Shown here in pieces: positions 25,049 through 32,350 of a stretch of DNA of 64,000 bases. Under the pieces are notes generated by a model. The model saw nothing but the letters and a program-made list of their open reading frames with translations, did no database searches and was not told the origin of the DNA. How positions within the stretch are numbered: position 1 is the first letter of the stretch; each line of letters begins with the position of its first letter. The stretch is from Salegentibacter sediminis (GTDB lineage: Bacteria > Bacteroidota > Bacteroidia > Flavobacteriales > Flavobacteriaceae), in assembly GCF_002078605.1 (NCBI RefSeq), contig NZ_MSJR01000004.1:62001-126000 (forward strand). Direction: 5' to 3'. Both the position numbers and the translations under genes were made by a program.

Positions 25049-25591
25049 TTAACTCTTTAACCAAGACCCAAGGCCTTTTAAATCACCATTTGGATATTTT
25101 ACATAGAACGTATTTGGTGTTGAATCGCTTTCATAGATGTATGGGTAAATCTGCAAATATTCCGCACCACTATAGTCAGTGTAATTGTTCTTTACGGGAA
25201 GCACAGCAATATGCTCTACGTATTTTTGCGCATCTCCGTGTCCTAATTCCCAATTGCACCATTTTGAACTTATCGCACCTTCCGTTGCTAAAAAAACAAA
25301 CTTTCTGTTTTCTTTAATTTTTTGTTTGATTCGATTCGCTGTTACTCCACTAGTTGTTCTAGGCATTCCATCATCTAACCAATCCACATAAACTTCAACG
25401 CCAAATCTTTTTAAGAAACTTATTGCGCCATCCAACTCTTCAGTCTCATCGTGTTTATGAGAGAGGAAAATGGTCACTTTAGAATAACGGCTTTCCCCCT
25501 TAAATTCTCTTAGGCTTTCATTTATTGTCTTGCTATAGTATCGAGTACTATTTCTGTATCCTGTCAGTCTTGATTTAGATATTATGCTCAT
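25049..25591 (-). CDS. TIR domain protein
   Basis: 180 residues, soluble. The TIR domain spans about residues 36-150: VTIFLSHKHDE (41-49 region), FGVEVYVDWLDD, then ENRKFVFLATEGAISSKWCNWELG. Glu115 in WCNWELG is in the place of the NAD-cleaving glutamate. Bacterial TIR proteins hydrolyse NAD or make cyclic ADP-ribose-type signals in anti-phage defence. It is the first gene of a three-gene cassette, and its start lies 22 bases after the attC recombination point. Confidence 0.85.
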   Translation of the reverse strand: MSIISKSRLTGYRNSTRYYSKTINESLREFKGESRYSKVTIFLSHKHDETEELDGAISFLKRFGVEVYVDWLDDGMPRTTSGVTANRIKQKIKENRKFVFLATEGAISSKWCNWELGHGDAQKYVEHIAVLPVKNNYTDYSGAEYLQIYPYIYESDSTPNTFYVKYPNGDLKGLGSWLKS

Positions 25592-25604
25592 ATTTTTTCA
25601 GCTT

Positions 25605-25739
25605 GTGGCTAACGGTTTGCATATGAAAAGTTGCGGGTTATAATGCGCGGAATTGTCCGCCGCAACTTTTGCTTTTTTAAAGTAAACAATTTCGAGCAAA
25701 CACAGGCGAAGCAATTTTTTATATGCGTTGTTGTAGCTA
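25605..25739 (-). repeat. attC-like site 1
   Basis: 135 bp, read on the minus strand. Outer arms are TAGCTACAAC (25739-25730) and GTTAGCCAC (25613-25605). GCATATGAAAAGTTGC (25619-25634, plus) pairs with GCAATTTTTTATATGC (25711-25726) at 14 of 16 positions. An alternative internal hairpin, AAAAGTTGCGG (25626-25636) with CCGCAACTTTT (25660-25670), is perfect. The Abi-alpha stop TAG (25739-25737) lies inside the outer arm. Confidence 0.7.
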
Positions 25740-26516
25740 GTTTTTTTCTTCTTTTGGATCAGGTTCTCTATACTCCAAGTTGTAATATTCTTTTGGTGTT
25801 CCTTTGAACCCTTTAGATTTTACATATAAGGCAATTGCGAAAGGACTTGGTTCAAGTTGTGCTTTTAATTCCTTGTCTCCAAACGCAAAACCACTAGCGT
25901 GTCCTACCAAACCTCCTCCATTTAACAATTCAGAACTTGCCATATTGTCAAACTCTGTGTCAATTTTATGTAAATCTTCATCTCCGATAATTCTATGAAT
26001 TTGATCTAGTTCTAAATCAATATGCTCAGCAAAAATGAAACCGTTTTTATCTACTTCCATTTGACAATTTTCACAGATATAATTTAAGATTTTTGCTTGA
26101 TTAGAAGTTAGATTTTTTAAGGTATTTACAAATAATAAATTAATATCATCTCCATCATTTTTATCGCAAGAAGAAGCAATCAAACCAGCCCACATTTCTT
26201 GCAGGGTTTCATCATCACACCACGAGCCGTTCTCCATTATTTCTTTTACTACTCTTGGATGTGCAGAAAGAGTTAATCTTTCACTTTCAAAATCCATTTT
26301 ACCTTCGCTCTTTTGAATTATTTTTATGATATTATTCAAACGCCAATACCTTACTTTATCCTGAAACATTAGTCCTAATTCTTCTGCTGCTGGCAGACAA
26401 ATTCTACTCAAAACTGATTGAGCCGCTTCAAAACTTTTCTCTACACTAATTTTTATGGCTTCTCCGTAAGGTGCAATTCCAAGTAAATCCACACTATTTT
26501 TATTTTCTTCTTTCAT
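25737..26516 (-). CDS. Abi-alpha (DUF4393) family protein (cassette 1)
   Basis: 259 residues, soluble. The core RYWRLNNIIKIIQKSE, then a helical stretch with RVVKEIMENGSWCDDETLQEMWAGLIASS, is the signature of the Abi-alpha family linked to abortive infection. The C-terminal half (ICENCQMEVDKNGFIFAEH, then ELLNGGGLVGHASGF) looks like a winged-helix sensor domain. The mechanism is unknown. It is alone in its cassette; the start lies 20 bases after the cassette boundary and the stop overlaps attC-like site 1. Confidence 0.75.
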   Translation of the reverse strand: MKEENKNSVDLLGIAPYGEAIKISVEKSFEAAQSVLSRICLPAAEELGLMFQDKVRYWRLNNIIKIIQKSEGKMDFESERLTLSAHPRVVKEIMENGSWCDDETLQEMWAGLIASSCDKNDGDDINLLFVNTLKNLTSNQAKILNYICENCQMEVDKNGFIFAEHIDLELDQIHRIIGDEDLHKIDTEFDNMASSELLNGGGLVGHASGFAFGDKELKAQLEPSPFAIALYVKSKGFKGTPKEYYNLEYREPDPKEEKN

Positions 26517-26527
26517 TTTTTTTAAAT

Positions 26528-26537
26528 TAGCTACAAC
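26528..26537 (-). repeat. R'-type half-site at the right end of the array
   Basis: GTTGTAGCTA on the minus strand is complementary to the outer arm of attC-like site 1 (25739-25730). No second palindromic arm is visible upstream, so it may be the attI-like insertion point or a decayed attC. Confidence 0.5.
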
Positions 26538-26736
26538 TTGTTATACTCTCTAGATTTCTACTTATCAATCATACTACATCCGGAATAAATTCTATATTCC
26601 TATTTAATTTAATCGATAAGGTATTTCAAGAGATTGCAAAAAGGTAGGGTACTGCTAATTTAATAAAAATTTCAGAAAATATTAAGAATTGTGCTACGAG
26701 GTGTGAGTAACTTTAAGCAGGAGGCTAGGGGTAGGC
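26538..26736. other. AT-rich spacer right of the array
   Basis: This is most of the 303-base gap between the Abi-alpha and lipoprotein genes. I see no ORF with protein-like features, no integrase fragment and no clear TAnnTTTG box on the minus strand. If the array has an attI site it should be here. Confidence 0.5.
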
Positions 26737-26788
26737 AAAAAAAAGAGGAAAACAAAAACCTGTACTTTTAGGTTCCTGTTTTCCTCTT
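26737..26788 (-). terminator. terminator of the small lipoprotein gene
   Basis: On the minus strand AAGAGGAAAACA (26788-26777) pairs with TGTTTTCCTCTT (26754-26743), followed by a T-run down to 26737. It lies 31 bases after the lipoprotein stop. Confidence 0.82.
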
Positions 26789-26819
26789 AACAGCTATAGA
26801 CGGGTGTCCATAGCTTGAT

Positions 26820-27050
26820 TTAATCGTCGATCTTGACCTTTTTCTTTACCTCGCCGTCATCATCGGTCTTGATCTTGATCTTCTTGTCGTCGGTCTTTAC
26901 TTTTATCTTTTCATCTTTCACTTTCACCTTGGCATCTTCTTCTTCCATGAGTTCTTCCATCTCCGATTTTTCTTCTTCCTGTTCCCGGCAGGAGACCAGG
27001 GAAAGCGTAAGGGCCATAAATAAAAGCCCGGTTTTAAACAGATGTTTCAT
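26820..27050 (-). CDS. small charged lipoprotein
   Basis: 76 residues. A lipoprotein signal (FMALTLSLVSC, Cys at 21) is followed by a glutamate run and then alternating Lys/Asp/Val-Ile segments (VKVKDEKIKVKTDDKKIKIK). The repeat-like K-x-K/D-D pattern suggests an extended, possibly ion-binding, periplasmic tail. No family recognised. A near-consensus -7 box (TACATTTA, 27083-27076 on the minus strand) precedes it. Confidence 0.65.
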   Translation of the reverse strand: MKHLFKTGLLFMALTLSLVSCREQEEEKSEMEELMEEEDAKVKVKDEKIKVKTDDKKIKIKTDDDGEVKKKVKIDD

Positions 27051-27138
27051 AGTATTAAAGTTTTGGTTTGCAGGATAAATGTAAGAAAATAGCAGGGGCG
27101 CAGGAGCAATTTTAAGTTTTCTTAAAGAAAATCAAGGC

Positions 27139-27963
27139 TTATTGTTCCTTTTTCTTCAGCTCTGCCTTCTCGGTAAATTCCACAAGCTCGATCGCGGGAT
27201 TACCGTAAACCTCGATTTGGCTGCGGTCTTTTGCAGTGAGTTTCAGAGTGCCGGTTACCTGGACTTCATTCTTTGAGCGGCCCTCGGCGGTAACCACAGC
27301 ATTCTCTGCGGTGAGCTTACTGCCGTTAAATTTGGTGGAATGCTCGCTGCGAAGTTCGAATTCCCCGGTTTCTCCCTCTATTTTCGCGCTGGCTTTTTCA
27401 TATAGATCTGCCTTAAAGATGGGCGAATAGACAAGAGCTTCCAGGTCGCTGGAGTTATTGAGCTGAAAATAGGTGTTACTCGCGTTAAGGTTGAGTTCGG
27501 TTTTGCTATCGTCATTTTTATAAAGCTTAAAATCTCTTGCGGTTAAAGTGAGCCAGGCTTTAGCTTTTCCGTTTATATGCACTTCTACATCCTGTAAATA
27601 CAGGTCTTCATCAGAATATAAGTCTACATTATCGGTGATTAGAATTCGTTCCAGGTCCTGGGGAAAAGTGAGTATTATTTCGAAGGACTTACTGCTTTTT
27701 ACCGGTTTCCGGCTTTTTATAAATAGGGTATTATCTACGATATCTGTTTGGATGAGGCTGTGCAGGTTATCATCGGCCTCCACTTCCATATGAGCGCGAT
27801 CCCCTTTTTTAAGCCCCACTTCAAAATCTCCCTGAATTTCCACAGCGGTGAATTCTTTTAGATTAGTTCGCTCGGTGGTGACATTTCGGCTGCCCTTTAC
27901 CTTTTGAGATCCACAGGAATATAGGCTGCCCAGCACAAGAAATAATAGGAGTAGTTTTTTCAT
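27139..27963 (-). CDS. head GIN (DUF2807) family lipoprotein
   Basis: 274 residues. The signal peptide ends in GSLYSC (lipidated Cys at 17). The rest is the DUF2807 putative auto-transporter-adhesin head: FTAVEIQGDFEVGLKKGD, then beta-helix-like repeats (VEVHINGKAKAWLTLTARDFKLYKNDDSKTELNL in part, LTAENAVVTAEGRSKNEVQV, GTLKLTAKDRSQIEVYGNP). These proteins are common near PspC-type genes in Bacteroidota, as here, and are thought to act at the envelope. It has its own promoter. Confidence 0.85.
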   Translation of the reverse strand: MKKLLLLFLVLGSLYSCGSQKVKGSRNVTTERTNLKEFTAVEIQGDFEVGLKKGDRAHMEVEADDNLHSLIQTDIVDNTLFIKSRKPVKSSKSFEIILTFPQDLERILITDNVDLYSDEDLYLQDVEVHINGKAKAWLTLTARDFKLYKNDDSKTELNLNASNTYFQLNNSSDLEALVYSPIFKADLYEKASAKIEGETGEFELRSEHSTKFNGSKLTAENAVVTAEGRSKNEVQVTGTLKLTAKDRSQIEVYGNPAIELVEFTEKAELKKKEQ

Positions 27964-27983
27964 TTTATCAGATTGAGTTATAA

Positions 27984-27991
27984 CAAATATA
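27984..27991 (-). promoter_or_regulatory. promoter of the DUF2807 gene
   Basis: TATATTTG on the minus strand, an exact TAnnTTTG box 20 bases before the start codon. It directly follows the T-run of the preceding terminator. Confidence 0.5.
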
Positions 27992-28016
27992 AAAAAAGCC
28001 TCCCGGCTGGGAGGCT
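27991..28016 (-). terminator. terminator of the DUF4870-PadR-PspC operon
   Basis: On the minus strand AGCCTCCC (28016-28009), loop AGCC, GGGAGGCT (28004-27997) and a T-run (27996-27991). It begins 3 bases after the stop of the 50-codon ORF. Confidence 0.88.
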
Positions 28017-28019
28017 ATC

Positions 28020-28172
28020 TTAACATTTGTAAACTTTTGAATCGGTTTGGGGAGTCTCACATTCTGCTGAGATCTCCGTTCGATCGGGTAGGGGCGGATC
28101 GGTTGCTACTTCCTGCTGAAAGCCAAGTGCGGCTAACAGCATATTGATTAAAATATTGATCAGGGTAGTCAT
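28020..28172 (-). CDS. 50-residue hypothetical protein, end of the PspC operon
   Basis: A short ORF below usual gene-calling limits. ATG at 28172 is preceded by CAGGAACG, a fair ribosome-binding site. The product has a hydrophobic N-terminus (LINILINMLLAALGF), a proline-rich middle (DPPLPDRTE) and two Cys residues (ECETP and the final YKC). It starts 19 bases after the PspC gene stop and ends immediately before the operon terminator, which supports it being translated. No family recognised. Confidence 0.5.
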   Translation of the reverse strand: MTTLINILINMLLAALGFQQEVATDPPLPDRTEISAECETPQTDSKVYKC

Positions 28173-28191
28173 CGTTCCTGGTTTTTAATTA

Positions 28192-29928
28192 TTAGGAGAT
28201 AGTGATCGTACCGTCACCAACTTTGATCGTTTTTTTGATCCTGTAGGTTCTGGCCTGGCTGCTATCCTGTTCCATCCGTGCATTAAAGTCGTCGGCTTCA
28301 TCCCATTCGTCGCTGCTTTCCATATTCTCTTCGGAATCATCTTCAGGGAAAACATCATCGGTATCCTCAAATTCGGACATAGGGCAATCGAGACAGATGC
28401 TCCCATCTTCGGTTACTTCTACATAATGGCCTTCTTCCCCACGGTTAAGGATATCTCCCCAATGAAAGGAAGAGATATTATCATCGGCAAAAAGTATGCT
28501 TCCTTCAGGCAGGAAAAGCGTTAATCTCACTTCCTGGTCCCGGTATTTATTTTCTGAAGGCGTTGTGAAATAAGAGTCCAAAAGCAATTCATTGCCGGTA
28601 AAGCTGGTGCCATAATCAATATTACGGGCACGATCGCGGGCCTCTACATAATCTTTTCCTTCCGCAGAGCGAACGATCTCTAACCTGGCAACAGAATCCC
28701 TGGTGGAATTTATGCTAAGTCTCACATCAGAACTATACAATACCTTTTGGTCATTTTCATCGTATTTGATCTTGAAATCACTTTTTCTGTGAGCATAAGA
28801 CGAATAATTAGGGTTATTTCTCATCCTAAGGTATAGGGTATCCTGTGGGGTGATGTCCAGGGTTTCGGTGTTCACCTGCTCCCCGTCGAAAGCGCGGTGG
28901 GTAGCCTGTTGCACGCCAATAGTGATGAGGCCGATTACCGAAAGTAGCCACAGCCCGAGCAGTACCAGTTTTGCAGTGGTTCCTATAGATTTCAGTCTTT
29001 TTACCAGGATCTTCAGCCCGAGGGTAAAGAGGAAGAAAAACGGGATTCCTACCGCAAAAAAGCTTAGCAGGGAAAGCACCCAAAGGGGAGCCCCGCTGGT
29101 AGCCATTTCGATATAATCGCTCCAGGGAGCATCAAATAAACCAAAAGTACCCACGGTAAATAAACCTATAAACAGGGCTATTAAAGTGGCTCCGGCCACG
29201 AGCAGAAGCAATACTCCTACAAGTTTCACAAATACATTAATAAGGAACCTTATTACATCGCCAAGGGCGGTAGCAGCCGAACCGGCGCCTTCCCTGGCTC
29301 TGTTGCCATATTTATCATAGTCTATATCCTTTACCTTTCCGGTAACATTATCAAAACCCTCACGAATCTTTTTTTCGATGTTGCTTATGGTGACATCCTC
29401 CCCGCGCATGGCGAGTTTATCGGCTGTGGTCTTTGCTTCAGGCACAAAGATCCACAGCGCTAAATAGATAAGGACAAAAGCTCCGCTGGAAAAAATAGTA
29501 AGCAGGATCCACAGCAATCTTATCCAGATAGGCTCGATATTAAGGTAGTGCCCAAGTCCGGAAGATACCCCTCCCACATAAGAATGTTCGGTATCTCTGA
29601 AAAGCTGTTTTCCTTTAGAGCCAGTACTGGTTTTTGGTGCGGGTTCGTCGTCAAAGATCTCTTCGTCCAGCATATAATCTTCTGGTTGCCCCATGATGGC
29701 GATTACTTCTTCAACTTCTTTTATGCTAATTACCTGTCTATCGTTTTGAATCTTTTCTTTAAAAAGCTCAGCGATTCGGGCTTCTATATCGGCGATGATC
29801 TCGTCGCTGCCCTGGGTAGTAGTAAAAGAGCGTCTTATAGCATCCAGATAGTGCTGAAGCTTTGCATAGGCGTCTTCATCGATATGAAAGAAAATGCCTG
29901 CCAGATTTATATTTACGGTCTTATTCAT
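28192..29928 (-). CDS. PspC domain membrane protein
   Basis: 578 residues. An N-terminal cytoplasmic region (INLAGIFFHIDEDAYAKLQHYLDAI, EVIAIMGQPEDY) precedes the PspC domain (GVSSGLGHYLNIEPIWIRLLWILLTIFSSGAFVLIYLALWIFVP). More membrane segments follow (FLINVFVKLVGVLLLLVAG, LLSFFAVGIPFFFLFTLGL, LVLLGLWLLSVIGLITIG), then an extracytoplasmic domain with an acidic Glu/Asp-rich C-terminus. PspC-family proteins sense envelope stress. The gene overlaps the PadR gene by 8 bases, so the regulator likely controls it. Confidence 0.85.
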   Translation of the reverse strand: MNKTVNINLAGIFFHIDEDAYAKLQHYLDAIRRSFTTTQGSDEIIADIEARIAELFKEKIQNDRQVISIKEVEEVIAIMGQPEDYMLDEEIFDDEPAPKTSTGSKGKQLFRDTEHSYVGGVSSGLGHYLNIEPIWIRLLWILLTIFSSGAFVLIYLALWIFVPEAKTTADKLAMRGEDVTISNIEKKIREGFDNVTGKVKDIDYDKYGNRAREGAGSAATALGDVIRFLINVFVKLVGVLLLLVAGATLIALFIGLFTVGTFGLFDAPWSDYIEMATSGAPLWVLSLLSFFAVGIPFFFLFTLGLKILVKRLKSIGTTAKLVLLGLWLLSVIGLITIGVQQATHRAFDGEQVNTETLDITPQDTLYLRMRNNPNYSSYAHRKSDFKIKYDENDQKVLYSSDVRLSINSTRDSVARLEIVRSAEGKDYVEARDRARNIDYGTSFTGNELLLDSYFTTPSENKYRDQEVRLTLFLPEGSILFADDNISSFHWGDILNRGEEGHYVEVTEDGSICLDCPMSEFEDTDDVFPEDDSEENMESSDEWDEADDFNARMEQDSSQARTYRIKKTIKVGDGTITIS

Positions 29929-30265
29929 GATTCTTGTTTTTTTGATTGGTTACAATACTTACTGCGGTTTGTAATTCGTCCCAGGTGGTGGTGAGCTCTT
30001 TTAAGAAAAGCCTCCCTGTTTCTGTGAGTCCGTAGTATTTACGCGGTGGTCCACTGCTGGATTCTTCCCAGCGGTAGGTGAGGAGTCCCGCGTTCTTTAA
30101 CCTGGTAAGCAGGGGGTAGATAGTACCCTCTACTACCAGCAGTTTTGCGTCTTTCAAGGTGTCCAGGATCTCGGCTACATAGGCATCTTCGTCTTTTAAG
30201 ACAGAGAGAATGCAGTATTCCAGAACCCCTTTGCGCATTTGCGCTTTGGTGTTTTCAATCTTCAT
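29921..30265 (-). CDS. PadR family transcriptional regulator
   Basis: 114 residues, winged helix. Typical segments are MRKGVLEYCILSVLKDEDAYVAEI, LLVVEGTIYPLLTRLKNAGLL and GPPRKYYGLTETGRLFL. PadR regulators usually repress their own operon and dissociate on binding a ligand or stress signal. It overlaps the DUF4870 gene (4 bases) and PspC gene (8 bases), so it is inside a single transcript and probably autoregulates it. Confidence 0.92.
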   Translation of the reverse strand: MKIENTKAQMRKGVLEYCILSVLKDEDAYVAEILDTLKDAKLLVVEGTIYPLLTRLKNAGLLTYRWEESSSGPPRKYYGLTETGRLFLKELTTTWDELQTAVSIVTNQKNKNHE

Positions 30266-30792
30266 AGCCTTTGGTTTTGAGTGTTGTTAAACTGTTCATT
30301 TTCTGATTGATGATTTGATGAATGATTATTGTTCGCTCCTAAAAAATTAATGCTAAGCGGGTATTTGTAAGTTTTACCTTCGCTGGCTTTGATGGCCGCC
30401 TGCACTACTGCAAAAATCTCCAGGATAAAAAGTCCCAACAGTAATGTGAGTACGCCCCCAAGGATTAATCCGAAAGGAAAAAGCCGGGCCAGTTCTCCCA
30501 GGTTAGAATCGTCTTTAAAAGGAAAGTGGGTACTCTCCAAACTTAATTGCATTCCGGTGAATACCATTCCTGCAATTCCTCCTAAAACTAATACTATAAA
30601 GTAAAGGAAGATGCTTATCTGGAAGTTAAGGGCTTGTTTCCCGTGATGGTCTATAAATTTATTTTCTTTCCTAATGAGCCATAGTACAAGTGGAAAGATA
30701 AAATTCCCCAATGGAATAAAATACTTGGTGAAGGCCGAAAGATGTAGCAAACTTGCCAGGGTTCTGTCTTCTTTTTTGATTGCTGAGTTCAT
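30262..30792 (-). CDS. DUF4870 family membrane protein
   Basis: 176 residues with about three membrane helices (FIPLGNFIFPLVLWLI, ISIFLYFIVLVLGGIAGMVF, LFPFGLILGGVLTLLLGLFILEIFAVVQA) and the conserved HHGKQALNFQISI. A hydrophilic Asn/Gln/His-rich tail (NNNHSSNHQSENEQ) ends it. Function unknown. It is the first gene of the PadR-PspC operon, overlapping PadR by 4 bases. Confidence 0.85.
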   Translation of the reverse strand: MNSAIKKEDRTLASLLHLSAFTKYFIPLGNFIFPLVLWLIRKENKFIDHHGKQALNFQISIFLYFIVLVLGGIAGMVFTGMQLSLESTHFPFKDDSNLGELARLFPFGLILGGVLTLLLGLFILEIFAVVQAAIKASEGKTYKYPLSINFLGANNNHSSNHQSENEQFNNTQNQRL

Positions 30793-30811
30793 AACCTATT
30801 AATTTATAATA

Positions 30812-30843
30812 CAAATATATGTTTAAAAGAAGGTATTATGCAA
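30812..30843 (-). promoter_or_regulatory. promoter of the DUF4870-PadR-PspC operon
   Basis: On the minus strand TATATTTG (30819-30812) is an exact -7 box and TTG (30843-30841) lies 21 bases upstream as a -33 element. The start codon is 20 bases downstream. Confidence 0.6.
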
Positions 30844-30933
30844 CACATAGTACCTAAATTTAACATTTAATTAAGAAAATACTGTCGGGGAGGTAAGGTT
30901 TAATTGAATAATTTAGGGAGAAAATAAAATCCT

Positions 30934-31389
30934 ATGTCCTTTACACCCGGCAAACTCAATGTTTATTTAATGACCAAGCTCCCAAGCGCCTGGATAACAG
31001 GAGTGCGGGTAAAACATATAGATGCCGATTCCTGTAAGGTAGGGGTGAAGCACAGCTGGATAAATCAAAACCCCTTCAGGTCTATGTATTTCGCGGTACA
31101 GGCGATGGCGGCTGAGCTAAGCACCGGCGCCCTGGTTATGCAGCAGATAAAAGCCAGCAATCAGAGGATATCTATGTTGGTGGCCCAAAATAAAGCGGTC
31201 TTTACCAAGAAGGCTAAAGGCAAAATTATTTTCACCTGTGTAGACGGGCACCTGGTAAACCAGGCTATAGAAAACACTATCGCTACCGGGCAGGGGCAAA
31301 CCTTCTGGATGAAATCTACCGGGCTGAACGAGACCGGGGAAGTAGTTTCAGAATTCGATTTTGAATGGACGGTGAAGCTTAAAACTTAG
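30934..31389 (+). CDS. DUF4442 family hotdog-fold protein
   Basis: 151 residues, no signal peptide. The pattern ITGVRVKHIDADSCKVGVKHSWINQNPFRSMYFAVQAMAAELSTG in part, with the central helix of a hotdog thioesterase fold, and QGQTFWMKSTGLNETGEVVSEFDFEWTV at the end match DUF4442, putative acyl-CoA or acyl-ACP thioesterases. The catalytic role is not proven. It is followed after 29 bases by the AIM24-like gene in the same direction. Confidence 0.8.
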   Translation: MSFTPGKLNVYLMTKLPSAWITGVRVKHIDADSCKVGVKHSWINQNPFRSMYFAVQAMAAELSTGALVMQQIKASNQRISMLVAQNKAVFTKKAKGKIIFTCVDGHLVNQAIENTIATGQGQTFWMKSTGLNETGEVVSEFDFEWTVKLKT

Positions 31390-31418
31390 ATCAGGATATT
31401 AACCAACAGGCATAAAAA

Positions 31419-32219
31419 ATGAATGCACACGAAATAGATTACCAGATATTCGGGGAGGAGATGCAGTTTGTAGAACTGGAACTGGACCCCCGGGAGGCAG
31501 TTATCGCCGAGGCCGGGAATTTTATGATGATGGATCAGGAAATTCAAATGAATACCATCTTTGGCGATGGCTCAAAGCAGAATGAAGGTTTCCTCGGGAA
31601 GGTGCTTGGTGCCGGAAAACGCCTGCTTACCGGCGAGAGTTTGTTTATGACGATTTTCACGAATGAAGGCGCCGGAAAAAAGAAGGTGAGCTTTGCCTCT
31701 CCCTACCCGGGAAAGATCATTCCCATAGACCTTACCCGCTATAATGGTAAGTTTATTTGCCAGAAAGACGCTTTTTTGTGTGCGGCTAAGGGCGTCTCCA
31801 TTGGTATTGAATTTAGTCGTAAACTGGGGCGCGGCTTTTTTGGAGGCGAAGGATTTATTATGCAGAAGGTAGAAGGCGATGGGATGGCATTTGTTCACGC
31901 GGGAGGCACTATGGCCAGAAAGGAATTACGCCCCGGAGAAAAACTCAAGGTAGATACCGGATGTATTATTGGTTTTACCCAAACTATACAATACGATATA
32001 GAATTTGTAGGAGGCATTAAGAATACCATTTTCGGCGGGGAAGGTTTATTCTTTGCAAGTCTTACGGGGCCGGGCACGGTCTATATACAAAGCCTTCCTT
32101 TCTCTCGCCTGGCCAACAGGGTTTTACAGGCTGCTCCGCAGGGAGGAGGAAAAGATAAGGGGGAAGGCAGTATCCTGGGTGGCCTGGGAGATGTCCTTGG
32201 AGGCGACAGAAGGTTTTAA
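31419..32219 (+). CDS. TIGR00266 / AIM24 family protein
   Basis: 266 residues. The double-stranded beta-helix family is recognised by QFVELELDPREAVIAEAGNFMMMD, GKRLLTGESLFMTIFTNEG, GEGFIMQKVEGDGMAFVHAGGTM and a glycine-rich ending (GGLGDVLGGDRRF). The biochemical function is unknown; the eukaryotic relative is a mitochondrial protein. It is probably co-transcribed with the DUF4442 gene. Confidence 0.88.
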   Translation: MNAHEIDYQIFGEEMQFVELELDPREAVIAEAGNFMMMDQEIQMNTIFGDGSKQNEGFLGKVLGAGKRLLTGESLFMTIFTNEGAGKKKVSFASPYPGKIIPIDLTRYNGKFICQKDAFLCAAKGVSIGIEFSRKLGRGFFGGEGFIMQKVEGDGMAFVHAGGTMARKELRPGEKLKVDTGCIIGFTQTIQYDIEFVGGIKNTIFGGEGLFFASLTGPGTVYIQSLPFSRLANRVLQAAPQGGGKDKGEGSILGGLGDVLGGDRRF

Positions 32220-32350
32220 GCCGGGAAATGAAGATTTTTTCTTAAACAATTCAAAATATTTTATTATATTTAGACAGTCTAAAAATCACCGCATATAGCA
32301 AATTTCTACGCTTTAATTAACCTATCTAATAACTTAAAACAGTTCAAATT

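Larger units (their letters stand above)
23115..26537 (-). mobile_element. integron-like cassette array without integrase (CALIN-like)
   Basis: Three units read on the minus strand: Abi-alpha; TIR/membrane/ThsB-like; unknown secreted protein. Two complete attC-like palindromes (25605-25739 and 23921-24056) separate them, and half-sites remain at both ends (26528-26537 and 23115-23124). Each unit begins with bases complementary to the outer arm at its own 3' end: GTTGTAGCTA (from 26537) with TAGCTACAAC (from 25739), GTTAGCCAC (from 25613) with GTGGCTAAC (from 24056), and GTTAGCTCTA (from 23930) with TAGAGCTAAC (from 23124). This is what integron cassettes show, because attC is rebuilt when a cassette circularises. 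The cores deviate from the GTTRRRY consensus, and no integrase lies in the window. Confidence 0.7.

Noticed and set aside
23921-25739. The two palindromes as CRISPR repeats or as ends of one transposon
   Set aside because: There are only two copies, far apart, of 135-136 bp, with no short regular spacers, no transposase between them and no target duplication; the arm pattern fits attC better.
28185-28406. A 73-codon frame overlapping the end of the PspC gene on the same strand
   Set aside because: It lies inside a clearly coding region in another frame and lacks protein-like features.
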